Source: Tachypleus tridentatus | Lineage: Eukaryota > Arthropoda > Merostomata > Xiphosura > Limulidae | Length of the DNA: 64,000 nucleotides | NCBI RefSeq assembly: GCF_004210375.1 | Contig: NC_134834.1 | Location: forward strand, 39,584,264 to 39,648,263 | Reading direction: 5' to 3' | Part shown: in pieces, positions 22,512-34,709 of the stretch | How positions within the stretch are numbered: the stretch's first letter is position 1 | Layout of the letters: the number at the start of each line of letters is the position of its first letter | Translations under genes and position numbers: made by a program | The notes under the pieces: model-generated | Databases searched by the model: none | Told to the model about the DNA's origin: nothing | What the model saw: the letters and a program-made list of their open reading frames with translations, nothing else

Positions 22512-24285
22512 ATGGAAAAATATTTAAGTAAGTCTGGTGCTACAAAGGAGAATGTGTTGAATCAAAAGCAAGGAATCAAACGAAAGTACAAAAACGAATA
22601 CATCGAATACGGTTTTATCGCTTTGGAATCGGAACATTCTCAATTACCATTCTGCCTACTCTGCAATGCAGCTTTATCGAACGAGGCGCTTGTTCCTAGC
22701 AAACTGAAGAGACACTTGGAAACAAAACATTCAGCTGTGAAGGATAAACCAAAATAATACTTCGAGAATCTCGCGGCTCAACAACATGAACAATCAAGGA
22801 AGCTTGTGAACTACATGAAGCTGCCCGAAAAAGGATTGATTGCAAGTTATAAGATTCCTCAATTGTTGGCAAAACGCAAGAAAGCGCATACGGAAGCCGA
22901 ATCAGTCATTGCGCCAGCGTTAGCAATCATCGTTGAAACTATGCTTGGAACGGATGCTGCCAAAAAGGTTAAGCAAGTTCCACTGTACAATGACACAATT
23001 TCGCGCAGAATTGTAGACTTGTTTGTCGTCGGATTTGAAGGATCAAGTTTGCGAACACTTTGAAGCACCTGAAGGTGAATTGTCTCTGCTATGGTCTCTT
23101 CAAGTTGATGAATCTACTGACGTTAGTGGAAAAGCTCAAGTTCTGGCTTTTGTTCGATTCATAAAAGATGGAAAAATCGTAAACGTATACTTATTTTGCA
23201 AAGATTTAAAAAGTACAGTGAAAGGCCAAGACATTTTCGAATTGGTGAATGAAAACATTTTGCTCTTCAAATTACGCTGTGTCAGCGTTTGCACCGATGA
23301 GTGTCCTTCAATGCAAAAAAAAGAAGGGATTCGTCACCCTGGTGTGCTAACAAAATCCAAACATCAGGATTGTTCACTGCATGATTCATAGAGAGGCGCT
23401 CGCCTCCAAATCTTTGCCGAAAGATTTGCAGTCTGTTATGAATCAAGTTATTTCAGCGGTGAATTTCATAAAGTCTCGGCCACTTCAATCTCGACTTTTC
23501 TCTCTTCTTTGTGAGGCGATAAATTCAGACTACAAAAAGCTACTGTATCACACTGAAGTTCGATGGCTTTCGAAAGGAAAGGTGTTAAAGCGTCTTGTCC
23601 AACTAAAAACTGAAGTAATTTCTTTCTTAGAGGTTGAGGAAGCAGGTTTTGAATTTTCTTTTCATGATGAGATCTAGTTTGACAAATTAAATTATCTGAA
23701 CTTAAGTCTCCAAGGACCATTTGAAACAGCAACGTCCAAACTGAAGGCCTTCGATTGACGCTGTGGAAGAATAAGATCTAGAAAGAAGTCCTTGATTGTT
23801 TTCCTTCTGTTAACGAATGTCCATCAAAGAACAAAACTGTCCCTCAAATTTTGAACACATTAAGCGAGTTACAGTCCGCACTAAAACATTACTTCCCGTC
23901 ACTTGCTGTCGACGAATATAACTGGGCGGTCTATCCTTTCGGAATCAACGAGACAACAAATCTTACAACTGAAGAGAAAAAACAGCTCATTTATTTACGA
24001 AACGACAAATTTTATCAGTCATTGTTTCCCGAAAAGAGCTTGGATGAGTTTTGGATCTCCATTAAAAATTTATATCCTGCAATCAGTTCAAAAGCAGTTG
24101 AAGTTTTGCTTTCCTTTACATCTTCGTGGTTTTCCGAAATTGGATTTTCAGCATTGACTGAAATTAAAGCCAGAAAGAGAAAGAGGCTTCTTACAGTCGA
24201 TGATGAAATACGAGCTTGTTTGTCTACGTTAGAGCCTCGCTTCAATTTGATTTGCTCTCGGAAGCAAGCACAAGCGTCACATTGA
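22512..24285 (+). pseudogene. hAT transposase, ZBED5/SCAND3-like, broken
   Basis: The gene starts at the ATG at 22512. Residues about 35-75 form a BED zinc finger (PFCLLCNAAL...SKLKRHLETKH). Downstream come KLPEKGLIASYKIPQLLAKR, the catalytic region LLWSLQVDESTDVSGKAQVL near 23080-23140, CVSVCTDECPSMQ, IHREALASKSLPKDL, TEVRWLSKGKVLKRL (the conserved RW box, about 23550-23590) and the C-terminal dimerisation part ending at 24285. Breaks are a TAA at 22755, frameshifts near 23015 and 23375 and damage at 23677-23850. The overall order and length match the domesticated/transposon family of FAM200/ZBED5-like proteins in animals. Not functional here. Confidence 0.88.
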
Positions 24286-24336
24286 AAACATATGTAAAAA
24301 TAAAAAGTTTTGATTTTTCTGCTATACCACAAAATC

Positions 24337-24570
24337 GTTAACAAGCCTTAAAACGAAAATCACGGCCAAAGCAAGCAATAGTATTGTCAATGTGCAGATG
24401 ACATTAATATCGCTTACTCTGGCCGTGATTTTCTTTCTAAGGCTTTTAAGTTAACTCTTCTGTGTTACGTGTATCTAAACGTGATGCACAATGACATTAT
24501 TATCGCTTGCTTTGGCCGTGATTTTCGTTCTAAGGTTTTTAACTCTTGCCGTATAACGTGTACCTAAAAA
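24337..24570. repeat. Inverted plus direct repeats in the 3' region of hAT 2
   Basis: A unit containing TTTGGCCGTGATTTTCGTTC occurs inverted at 24337-24396 and twice directly at about 24395-24480 and 24481-24570 (86-bp spacing). The first two can fold into a hairpin. It lies between the transposase stop and the right terminal repeat. Confidence 0.8.
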
Positions 24571-24663
24571 AAATCGTTAAGGCTTTCCAGGTGTGCCGCG
24601 AAAATTTTCAGATTGTCGTAATGTGCCGCAAATCAGAAAAGGTTGAGAACCACTGGTTTATGT

Positions 24664-25247
24664 TGTGGTGGTGTTTGATTGGGTGACAGCAACACAGGAT
24701 TAGCTTGGTTCTGGTTGGAAACAATTTTTATTGTACTGCAATAAACTGTTCTGTTAATCTATAGATTATAGCACTCTAGAAACGTGCACCAATAGATTAT
24801 ACACGTTGAACAACTACATGCATGTGCTATACATAAACCTCTGATGCACTGACCAAAAAACAGAAGAAGATATGATGAGTTAAAGAAGAGTAAGAGCTCT
24901 TTTTGTCTGAATAGTGGTTGAGGAAGAAAGAGCCGGAAGTAGTTATCTGGATGTTTATGATACGTCAGACTAGGAAGTGATATATTTAGAGTTATAGCTC
25001 TAATTGTTGATCAAACCACTGCTAATGGTCTCACAATCACTCAAATATTATTTGAAATATCATGTATATAAGTCGTTTGCAAAACGAGTTTTAAAAATAT
25101 TTAATCGATTCTTAATTCAGAAAAGTATGATAGCATTTGTATGATATTACACCTTATAACATTGATAATAATTTAAATCACATTATTACTCACTGCTCAA
25201 CATTGGCTTTCAGTAAGTATATTAACGAGATTTTAATAATACTGACT
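24664..25247. other. No recognisable gene; possible end of gypsy element
   Basis: The sequence resumes after the hAT target duplication. An AATAAA near 24741 and the start TGTGGTGG would fit an LTR fragment but this is not demonstrable here. Confidence 0.3.
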
Positions 25248-25517
25248 GGCTCGGCATGGCCAGGTGCTTAAGGCACTCGACTCGTAATCCAAGGGTCGCG
25301 GGTTCGAATCCCCATCACATCAAACATGCTCGCCCTTTCAGCCATGGGGGCGACATAATGGGACAGTCAATCCCACTATTCCTTGGTAAAAGAGTAGCTC
25401 AAGAGTTAGCGGTGGGTGGTGATGACTAGCTGCCTTCCCTCTAGTCTTACACTGCTAAATTAGGGACGGCTAGCGCGGATATCCCTTGTGTAGCTTTGTG
25501 CCAAATTCAGAAACAAA
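25248..25517 (+). mobile_element. SINE-A copy, full length
   Basis: Complete plus-strand copy with intact-looking tRNA-like head (GGCATGGCCAGGTG...GGTTCGAATCCCC) and TTCAGAAACAAAG tail. Confidence 0.88.
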
Positions 25518-26673
25518 GAATAGTGACTTGTTTGTGTGCTGCACGTTACTGCCACAAAGCATTTCGCTCAATACAAGAGTCCGGTTGGGAAACATTATGC
25601 AAAATCTTAGTTAGAATATTATTTATAATTTTAAATGTTCTGAGGCAAAATTTTCATGGAGATTGACCCCTCAGACTTTCTCAAGGATGTTTTCATAAAA
25701 TACATTCATGTATTTATTACCCCAGCTACTGTACTTCTACCACTCCCAGTTGGATTAGATAATTATATTATTTCTTCATTTAGTGTTTCACTACTTCAAG
25801 TAGTAATGTAAACAGTATTTTAATTATGTGCTAAAGCATCTTACATTTCAAGACAATATTTATGCCATGTAAATATTAATGATTCCAACAGTCCCTAAAC
25901 AAACGTATTATGTGTTACCCTTGACTCTTTATTTAGTGTTCAAGATCACGTTACAAAGGGTACAATACGACGAGACAATAAATCACGTTAAATTTTACCG
26001 AAAAATAATTTAGATATAATCAATAGTTTTTTATCTTATTTTGCACTTGAAGATCGCAATGCAAACAACGGGGTGAAAGACACACCTAAAGCACGTAAAC
26101 ACCTTGATGCAAAGGCTGAGTAGATACAATCAGTTTGACAGCTTACTACCTCCTTTGAACAGATCAAACAAATATGATTACTATGACAGGGTTGGATTAT
26201 TTCACATCCGCGATGAAATAATGAAAACGTTTGTTTGATACATTTTATTTCCACTATGTTACTATTTTTATTTTTCACCCCTAAAAAAAGTGTGACGAGT
26301 TATTTACTGTACTTACTGTTTTACTTCTAGTAAACGTTTTTTCTCTATATAAATTAGTCAAAAAATATACACTTAAAATGCATTTTTAATTTTACAATTA
26401 TTTGTATTTTGTTCAATCAAAGTTTAAATTCGACGTTTACTAAATTAATATAACTACTAGTTTGATTAAGAGACCGGACATAGTCAAGTGAACCCAAGGA
26501 TTCAAGGCTTGTACTCCGCTAGCTGTTATATTTTGGAACAGTGAGTGTGTTAAAAAACGAATAATCAGATCCCACTATTTAATCAGACAAAAACAGTTCA
26601 AGAGTTTTTTGCTGTTGGTCAGCTGCATTATTTTCAGACTAACGTCCTAAAATAAGGGTTTCTATATTTATGG
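25518..26673. other. No recognisable feature
   Basis: Intronic AT-rich sequence. The minus-strand frame 26036-26278 is cysteine-rich but matches no family I recognise. Confidence 0.4.
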
Positions 26674-26835
26674 TAAGCTACTTAAGCCATTTACAACCGT
26701 CCCTAATCTTTAACTACTACCCAGAGGAGAAGCAGCTAGTCAACACTATCCTACCAACAACCTTTCTAGCGTTTAGGGGAAAGTTTGTAATATCGTACGG
26801 ATTCGATCTCATCTGACCACCTCCATTATCCATAG
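26674..26835 (-). mobile_element. Degenerate SINE-A fragment
   Basis: GTAAGCTACTTAAGCC, CCGTCCCTAAT and GAAGCAGCTAGTCAACAC align with the minus-strand body of SINE-A; the rest is heavily diverged. Confidence 0.5.
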
Positions 26836-29800
26836 CTCTATTAGAAAGCTAATCCATGTCCTAAAAATTAGGAAATATTGTGCTCAGATAGCGCACGTGT
26901 ACTTTTTGCGCGAGATTCTTAACAAAATAGGAAGAATTTAGGCCTGGATCGTATCCTGATATTAACAGAGTAAAAATTCATGATATTTATGTTTCTGTCT
27001 TCCATAATTTTATAATTGTCATAGACTATTCGAACTAGAGATTTAGCTGATGAAAAGTTCACTGTTATTTAAACTGATGTTTTAGCATAAAACTGTGTAT
27101 TGGGCTACCTGTGTTCTGTTCGCCGCGAGAACTCACCCTGGACTTTAGCATTGTAAGTCTGCAAACTTACCTCCAACCCACCCAGAAGACACGACGAATA
27201 GTTTAATATACAATAACTTCACCAATCGCTCCCGATGTCAAAGTTTCCAAACACTAAATTGCATAGAATTGTTTGATCAGATGAACTAAAAATTACATCA
27301 TTAACCTTATCTAGTCAAGATTAGAAATACCTTAGACAATACTCCTCACAAAACAACCGATTTCACGTTTTCAGGTAATTCACTCTAACCCCGTTATGTG
27401 AATTGACACAGAGTAAAATTTTGAGTTGACCTTCAGATGTTTTTTGTCCATCTGAACGGCAAGTTATTCACAAAACAGACGAAACGACCAGGTAAGAAAC
27501 TCATGTTTATCAAGTATAGTGTTCATTTAGTTTAAAATATTTGGACCCTTAGTCCGGTGCACTAACTACTATGATGCTCTCGGGATCCAATTCAAATGCA
27601 AGTTACATCCTTATTTCAGGACTACAAGTTACATCCTTATTTCAGGACTATTGCTAAGCTCTTACCCGTACACAAACGGGACTTGCTTTTAAATACACGT
27701 TATTGTTAACTTGTTAACAATTCTTCTTAAAAGAAGCTATCACTGTCCTTTTGTCTAATTTCAGATAATTCTTTATAATTTGTTGGAAATTCGATTCATA
27801 GAGGTTTTTATAAATTATGAAGCTAAGTTTTGTCCGAATTTCCTTCGTATTCGAAGTTTAGATTCTACTTTTTTCATAATGTAAGTAAATAGTATGGCCT
27901 CTTAGTGACACAGCGGTATTTATGTGCACTTACAACGCTAAAAACAGGGTTTCAATACCAGTTTTAGCAATGTTGTAGTAGTTTCATACGTTAGAGAAGT
28001 GAAATTATTAATAAGTACTAATAATTATTTATTCTAATAATTTCTTACATATAAATTGAAACCAATTATGAGAACAATAACAGGTAAGATGACTTAAAGA
28101 AATACACAAACCAGTTGTACCTATATACAACCTTCATAGAATTTTAAATATGCTGTAAGCCTGTACACTTCACTCATTTTATCGTTAAATTGCAAAGCTC
28201 CCGCTCAGTTTTAAAGTTGTGGAATAGTTTGATTCAGAAAGTGCGTGAATATCATATATTAGAAGTTATTTTCTCTTTCTAAGAGGGTTATTTTAGTAAT
28301 GCTTGTACTAACAGCCACGCGGAACAAGAGACTCACGCTGACAAATATGTACTTGGATGGAAAGCTGAAGGCCAGGTCTCCTTACTGTAAGAAGTAACGA
28401 TATAGAAAAGGTAAAGTTATTTAAAGCATCGAAAGAGTTATACATGACAACGCAACATAAAGACAAGTGAAGTTAAGTTTTTTTTTAATCAATGCTCAAT
28501 TTGTAAATTAATATTTTCGTACAAACTTTACACTATCACCTGATCACTCAAAACTAAAACAGAAGGCAACACAAACTACTTATGATGCTTTATATTCAGA
28601 ATGTTTTTTTTTCCTACATTAGGTTCCAATGAACGTTTCATTATGAAAACTCAAACAGACAGAATAAAGAATAAGACACAAATAGCACGCAGATACTAAC
28701 CACACACAAAAAGTATGGAATTCTTACTCTGTATTCCCATGGTGAAGTCCGGCTAAAAATCTTAGAATGTCCACATCTAAATAACTACAACCAGTATCAA
28801 ATGAAACATTTTCTTCTCTGAAGCACATCCCATGCTTTTATTCATGTAACTGTGGTGGCTTGATAACAGTTTACCATGCATGAAAGCCTCGAGACTGGTG
28901 ATTAGTGGTACTTTATTTGGTAGTAGAGGCGCTTAAAACAGTAAAGGGATTGTATGGAATGTTAAAGTTCCAGCATGCCTATCGCGCAAACTTAATTAAA
29001 ATCTGAACTTCACAATATGCCCATTCCATATACAAGTATGCAAGCCCCAGAACCAAGGTTTCTAAGCACTATTTTTGGTAATTTGAAGAGGATACCAATG
29101 AAGATTTTTGTAGTGTTTTCTGTTATTTTGTGGCAAAATACACTTTCAGTTATATGAGTGTAATGGAATCTTAATCAACAGTATCTGAAACATTTTGAGA
29201 CCAGGAAGTACTTTTTGGAGCCACACATGTATACTATCAACTACCAGTTCTGGTTTGTGATGCAGTAAGCAAACCAAACATGAATTCACTAAGCCAAGCT
29301 AATAATACCTCTTATTTTAAGTGATTCCTGCATATATTTTAGGATCTATTACAGTCTTGCCAAAATATTTGCATACTGTTCTATATTGATGTTATTGTCT
29401 ACTACTTATGGACTACTTATTAAATAAACGCCCGAGTAGCAAGAGAGATGGTAGCATATGATTGGACAAACATATAGGGGTTGTTATTCTGGTCTGTATA
29501 TGATCCTTCAGAATTTTTTCGTAAAGCACACATACACACATGTTTTGTATCAAAAGCCGTGTTTTTGTTATAGTATTTTTCGAAATAGAACAATGTTTTG
29601 TTCAAACGATATCTTTGTACAAAACTGAACTGTAAAGTTAGTAGTCACGACCTTGAGAAGTTACTATAGCTGAGTTCCGATCTAGTGAGATGTTATGATG
29701 AAATCACGGGTTAATTACCTCAATAACTTCATTGACAGCATGCCACGTTTCCTTTCAGAGGTTATTAGAGTGCAAGGAGGACCAATCAAGTAGCAAATGT

Positions 29801-30543
29801 TTTAGAAAAATTGGTATAAGATTAGAGACACTAATCATAATAATTTGATGTTGTATTTTTTCTTTATATATGTTTAAGTAAGCTTTTGTTGCGTTAGGTG
29901 AAATAATGGATTTTTATTCAAGTGTTTGATAAAATTGTTTGTTGCTCTGATAAATTGTTCATAATGTCCATTGAACCTGTCTCATTATACAGACAACATA
30001 TGTAGATGTTTAATATAACAAGCATTTCTCAGTTTGACAGCACTAAGTGTATTTGTATTTCATTTTTATTATAATGATATTTTTATTACAAAATACGTAT
30101 ACATTTTAGTCATTTCTTTAGTTAAAAGCGTGACGGGATACAATAGCAATCACCTGTCACTTTTCTTCTACGTATTGAAATGTACCCAGTCAGTCAGAAA
30201 CTTGGTCCAGTACAATTTTTATTAGGTGTTATAGAAAGTCAGTTCTTTTTCCATCAGTTATTTCTGATCCAAGTATGCTAATCGTGTAAGCAATGTGGTT
30301 AATATAACATATCAGTTTAACAAAAAATATGCAATATCATAATTAAAAAACCGACCAGAATGTATTGATTCATTAGTTAGGTGACATTCTTATTATAAAT
30401 ATATTCATCACAGTCAAGGATATTAAACTTAGTATCGGAACCATTTCAGAAATTTGTTGGCTAGTTTTAGTTAAACTCGGAATCGTGTAAGCTTAACGTT
30501 ATGAACATGTTGTATAATTTTAAATTTGTAATGTTATCCTCAG
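26836..30543. other. Intronic sequence; one 25-bp tandem duplication and a SINE-C
   Basis: No gene is visible. A 25-bp unit with AAGTTACATCCTTATTTCAG is duplicated in tandem at about 27600-27650. A degenerate SINE-C lies at 27893-27983. Otherwise I see nothing identifiable. Confidence 0.4.
27893..27983 (+). mobile_element. SINE-C fragment
   Basis: Plus-strand head GTGACACAGCGGTATTTATG, ACTTACAACGCTAAAAACAG and GGGTTTCAATACC; no tail. Confidence 0.5.
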
Positions 30544-30765
30544 GGCTGGCGTGTCATACTGATTAGCGCGATTGACTCGCAATCTATGGATCTCGTGTTC
30601 AAATTTCCTCCATCGAACAATCTCGCCTTTTTAGCCGTGGGTTTGTTATAATGTCAGGATAAGTCTCACTTTTCACTGAAAAAATAGCTCAAAAGTTGGA
30701 AGTAAGTGGTGTTAACAGGTGTCTTCCCTCTAGTCTGTCTCTGCTAAATTATGAACGGGTATCTG
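30544..30765 (+). mobile_element. Degenerate SINE-A copy
   Basis: Head GGCGTGTCATACTGATTAGC...GACTCGCAATC, body TTAGCCGTGGGTTTGTTATA and CTTCCCTCTAGTCTG are recognisable at roughly 75-80% identity by eye. Confidence 0.65.
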
Positions 30766-31531
30766 GAAAGGATATGGTGTCACCGCGTAAATCTTCCGAA
30801 GAATCATCAATGATTCTCTATCATCCAAAATGCTCTTACAGTCACAGCAACTTATGAAGTTCAAAAATTGTTTTCTACAGTAAAGCTGCTCACTCTAAGT
30901 TTAAGATCAACAGCATTAGGTTTAACACTACATAGTGGAATTACAATTTCATGTTGCCATTAATATGTTTACTATCAAATTGTTTTTAGTTTATGTAAAT
31001 AAAATTATTGTAACTATGTACACGTTGTAGTTGCGTAAAGTCTTCACTTTGCTAAAGTTTTTATACCATATATAATGATAATATTATATTATGTTTTTTA
31101 TGCTATTAAAGATTATGTATTCAAAGGCATCGCTATTTCTATACAGTCATTGTGTGCTTTCAGCAACATAGAAGGTAAAAAAATCAGCAATTTCATTACA
31201 GTCTTAATTTCTCAGCAGACTTTCTGAAAACACAAATTATACATAAAAAGAACTAAAAAACGAGAATGTAAGTACAAAATTATTCAATAAGAGGATTTTT
31301 CCATAAATGAGATAAACACTTGTTCCAAACCGACGCACTACACGATAAATTAAAAAATGAATAAATATAACGTACTGATGTTGATATCACAACATATTTT
31401 TAGGGAATTATTAAGTCTAGTGTACGATTGTAGATATCAAACCACTTAGGAATACATAGAAAACACACACACGCCTAGCCGGTAACCTACTGTTGAATAG
31501 AACATTATGATATTAATATAAAGTTATTTAC
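30766..31531. other. No recognisable feature (intron, donor-proximal)
   Basis: AT-rich sequence directly downstream of the zinc-finger exon-1 donor on the minus strand. Confidence 0.45.
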
Positions 31532-32039
31532 CGGTATGGATCCTGATGTGGCCTTTCAGCTGTCCGTTGTTACTGAAGGAAATGTGACATTGTGGACATT
31601 GATACTTCTTTGGTCGTGGTTTTTTCGTTCGTCCTTGAGCTTGGAAAGTGGTCATCCCTGGAGTTGTACAGTTTTGAGAATTTAAAGTTTGATTATGTGC
31701 ACGAGACAAATCTCTGACGCTGGTCGTTGGTTCATCTAGCCATAAAGGGGTTATCTCGCTCCACGTCCTCTTTATCCTAGTTAAAGGTGTCTTTCCATAC
31801 AGCGAAGATGCTGTTATCATTGTTTCATTGGCACGACCTTTTACACTTTTAAGAAATCCAAATGGAGAAGACTGAGATATAGAGGAATTCAGCTTCAGTC
31901 CGTGAAATCGTGTGTTGCACGTGGCCACGGTGGTATCTTCATGTATCATGGGTTCATTGACGTTCACTTCTTTACAAGTGATCAGAGTGGATTCTACATC
32001 CGGATGCTGAGTGATTAACCAAGGTCGAAACAATTTCAT
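31532..32039 (-). CDS. C2H2 zinc-finger transcription factor, huckebein-like: 5' coding exon
   Basis: This exon encodes residues 1-169 and the first base of codon 170 of a predicted 254-residue DNA-binding protein that would act in the nucleus. The start at 32039 is the first in-frame ATG after a stop codon and has A at -3; an exon further upstream cannot be excluded. Residues 4-7 are FRPW, a Groucho-recruiting tetrapeptide known from Drosophila Huckebein. Residues about 8-140 are Ser/Thr-rich and look disordered, followed by a basic patch (TKKPRPKK) and finger 1 at about 146-168 (C-X2-C...H-X3-H, helix SNNGQLKGH). The frame meets a stop a few codons after the finger, but a GT donor at 31531 (ACCG|GTAAAT) precedes that stop. 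The matching acceptor is at 8308. A three-finger protein with FRPW suggests an early-patterning repressor of the hkb type; the family call is inference, the finger fold is clear. Klumpfuss/EGR-like proteins are alternatives. Confidence 0.8.
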
Positions 32040-32759
32040 TATCGGATATTTTTCTCTTGCTTTTAATCTTATTTTACAAATAAATATATCTTTCAAAGTA
32101 TCTTGCTGCGAACCACTAATTTCAATGCATACACTTTAAAATGAACTTTTTTAACATTTTATTTTGTAAAGAGAAACAGAACAATTTTATCATCAATCAC
32201 ATTTTCTGTCCATTCAGATAAAATAATTACATTTGATGTTTTATGAGTAAGACCTCTGATGTTTTCGCTACTTTCTCTGACAGCTACCTGGACAAGACGG
32301 GAACAGGTTACAAGTAGTATTGAATAATATGCGGGAAACACTTAGTACATAGATTTGCAAAAGGCGGGACACGAGAAGCCCTGCGTAACCACCAATCGCA
32401 GCGTTCGATGGTCTAAAATGTTTGAGTCTACCCTATGTGGGCGTTCAACTGATCTCACAGAAACAATGTCAAATTTATACAAACATATGATAATGTTTTC
32501 GTATTTGAAAATTATTTTAACACGGATCAATAAATGTAGGGTAAAGAACAACAAGAGAATTACTTCCTATAAAATTACACTCATCTTTATAAAACCATGA
32601 TAATACATTAAATAACAATTAGACATCAATAACACTTCAACGCAAGAATAGTATTATTATTTTTTAAAATATTAAATATATATTTGAAATTTCAGTTGAG
32701 ACTGTGATGAAACATAAGGAATTACAAAGATGCTAATTTATTTAAAGCAGCTTAGAGAC
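32040..32759. other. Upstream flank of the zinc-finger exon
   Basis: Should contain 5' UTR, promoter or a further intron of the minus-strand gene. The frame of exon 1 stays open upstream to a TAA at about 32134 without an ATG. I cannot identify a promoter or transcription start. Confidence 0.35.
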
Positions 32760-33340
32760 TGAACACTTCTTAATCTATACGTATTTATTTAAATATACTT
32801 TAAACTGAGACTGGAAAATGGGTTATTCTATACATATTTCTTGCACTATATGATGATACCGGAATATTTGTTAATCTATACACATTTGTTTATAGTTTAT
32901 ACTAGAACTAGAAACTTGTTAAAATGTACAAGTTCATTCAAATATAATTTATACTGAGACTAGAAAAGTTGTTAAAATGTACATATTCGTTTACAACTTA
33001 TACTGATAACAAATACTTTATTAATCTGTAAATATTTGTTTACACCTTACACTAATACCATAAATTCTGTTAAACTGTAAATATTTGCTTGCACTTTGTA
33101 CTGATACCAAATATTTTGTTAATCTGCAAATATTTGTTTACACCTTATACTGAATCAAATACTTTATTAATCTCTAAATATTTGTTTATACCTTGTATTA
33201 ATAACGGAAGACTTGTTTATCTACACATATTTGTTTACAGGTGAAACTGGGACTGGAAAAAGTTTGCTAATCTCTAAGTATTTGTTTACAGTTTAAACCG
33301 AGACTGAGAAACTTCTTAATCTGTACATGTTATTTTTAGT
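32760..33340. repeat. Minisatellite, unit about 49 bp
   Basis: About 12 tandem units of the form TTAATCTGTAAATATTTG + TTTACACCTTATACTG + ATACCAAATACTTTG. Adjacent units near 33010-33160 are 48-49 bp and the best conserved. Confidence 0.82.
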
Positions 33341-33775
33341 AAGTTTTCCAAAATAATAAAAAAACTTAAATAAGACAATATTTGAGCTTTTGACTTTGAT
33401 TATCGATCAGAACGATAACGGAATTGATTGTGGAAAGTTTATTACGATATAAAGTGAAAGGAGTTTAAAGCTGTATCAATTCAGTTTTCCATAATTCTGA
33501 ATGCATTTCCAATCGGATATGTCGAGATAAAATTTTAAAATAAACTTTAATTGTTATTGGCTCAATATCTATTTAACTATCTTGACATTTTTGAAAAGTA
33601 AAGTATGAGACCGAGCGATTTTCGAGCTTATCGATCGATTTGTATAACTTGAGAATCGCCCGTATCTCTCTGTTCCAATAATTCCGAAAATTGAAGGTTA
33701 AAAGGTTTGTAACATTTAAGTTTGCAGTATAGTATATCATTTTGTGTTCCAGTAATCTCAGAGTTGATTTCTTCA

Positions 33776-33902
33776 ATTTGGTTTGTTTTGAATTTCGCTC
33801 AAAGATACACAAGAACTATTCTTAATTTAGCAGTGAAAGACTACAGAGAAGGCAGCTAGTCATTAACACCCACCGCCAACTCTTAGGCTACGCTTTTACC
33901 AC
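33776..33902 (-). mobile_element. SINE-A 3' fragment
   Basis: Minus-strand tail and part of the body (GAATTTCGCTCAAAGATACA to CTTTTACCACG); head absent, a 5' truncation typical of reverse-transcribed copies. Confidence 0.78.
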
Positions 33903-34190
33903 GTAAGATACTTTTCTGATGCATCGCTAAACTAGTTTTTAATTATATTTATTATTAGGAAAGTTTTATTAAATCACTTTCTTGCTGAAAAGACGTTTTG
34001 TCAAAATCCATAAAACCCAACTTACTTTGGTGATTTCTGAAAAAAAAAAAGAAACAAATTACAATTGCAGTCTTGTTAGTTTATAGAAGAAGACTTTACA
34101 GTGTTGATAAAGTTTTTGTTTTATCAAAATACTCTATACAGAAGACAGATATTGAATATTTTAAACACAGATGGAAATATTTTCCAAAAA

Positions 34191-34461
34191 TTGTTTGTTT
34201 ATTTTTTTGAATTTCGCGCAAAGCTACGCGAGGGCTATCTGTGCTAGTTGTCCCTAATTTAGCAGTGTAAGACTACAGAGAAGGCAACTAGTCATCAACA
34301 CCTACCGCCAACCCTGATCACTCTTTTACCAACGAATAGTGGGCTTGACCGTGAGTGTATAACACCCCTACGGCTGAAAAGGCGAACATGTTTGTTGTGA
34401 CGAGGATTCGAACCCGCGATCCTGAGACGACGAGTCAAACGTCTTAACCACCTCGACATGT
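34191..34461 (-). mobile_element. SINE-A copy, full length
   Basis: Complete minus-strand copy with head GGATTCGAACCCGCGATCC and TTGTTTGTTT tail. Confidence 0.85.
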
Positions 34462-34485
34462 TTTATCTAGTTTTTCATTAAATAT

Positions 34486-34709
34486 GGTTTGGTTTGAATT
34501 CCGCGCAAGGCTACAGGAGGGCTATCTGCGCTAGCGGTCCCTAATTTAGCAGTGTAAGACTAGAGGGAAGGCAGCTAATCATCACCACCCACTGCCAACT
34601 CTTGGGCTACTCTTTCAACAACGAATAGTGGATTGACTGTCACATTATAACGCCCCCACAGCTGAAAGGGCGTGATTACGAGTCGAGTGTCTTAACCACC
34701 AGCGGGGTC
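34486..34709 (-). mobile_element. SINE-A copy with head deletion
   Basis: The minus-strand copy jumps from GCTGAAAGGGCG to TGATTACGAGTCG, losing about 40 bp of the T-arm side of the head. It lies 24 bp from the preceding copy in the same orientation. Confidence 0.82.

Larger units (their letters stand above)
22129..24655 (+). mobile_element. hAT DNA transposon, full-length (BED-finger/ZBED type)
   Basis: Termini CAGAGATTCTCAAACC and GGTTGAGAACCACTG are hAT inverted repeats (CAG-G-TTCTCAA type), extended by a shared GTGCCGCG block. A perfect 8-bp duplication GTTTATGT is at 22121-22128 and 24656-24663. Length is 2527 bp. It sits inside the gypsy RT remnant and carries a broken transposase gene. 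Confidence 0.95.
8308..31531 (-). other. 23.2-kb phase-1 intron of the zinc-finger gene
   Basis: The interval is bounded on the minus strand by a GT donor (31531-31530) and an AG acceptor (8309-8308) that join the two halves of a canonical zinc-finger linker in frame. It holds a 1-kb minisatellite, a Tc1 remnant, two Penelope-like elements, a gypsy remnant, a hAT element, LTR-like and SINE copies. The coding match across the junction is strong, but an additional small exon inside cannot be excluded without transcripts. Confidence 0.75.

Noticed and set aside
26036..26278. Cysteine-rich 80-residue minus-strand ORF
   Set aside because: Cysteine spacing fits no zinc-finger type and no splice sites suggest an exon.
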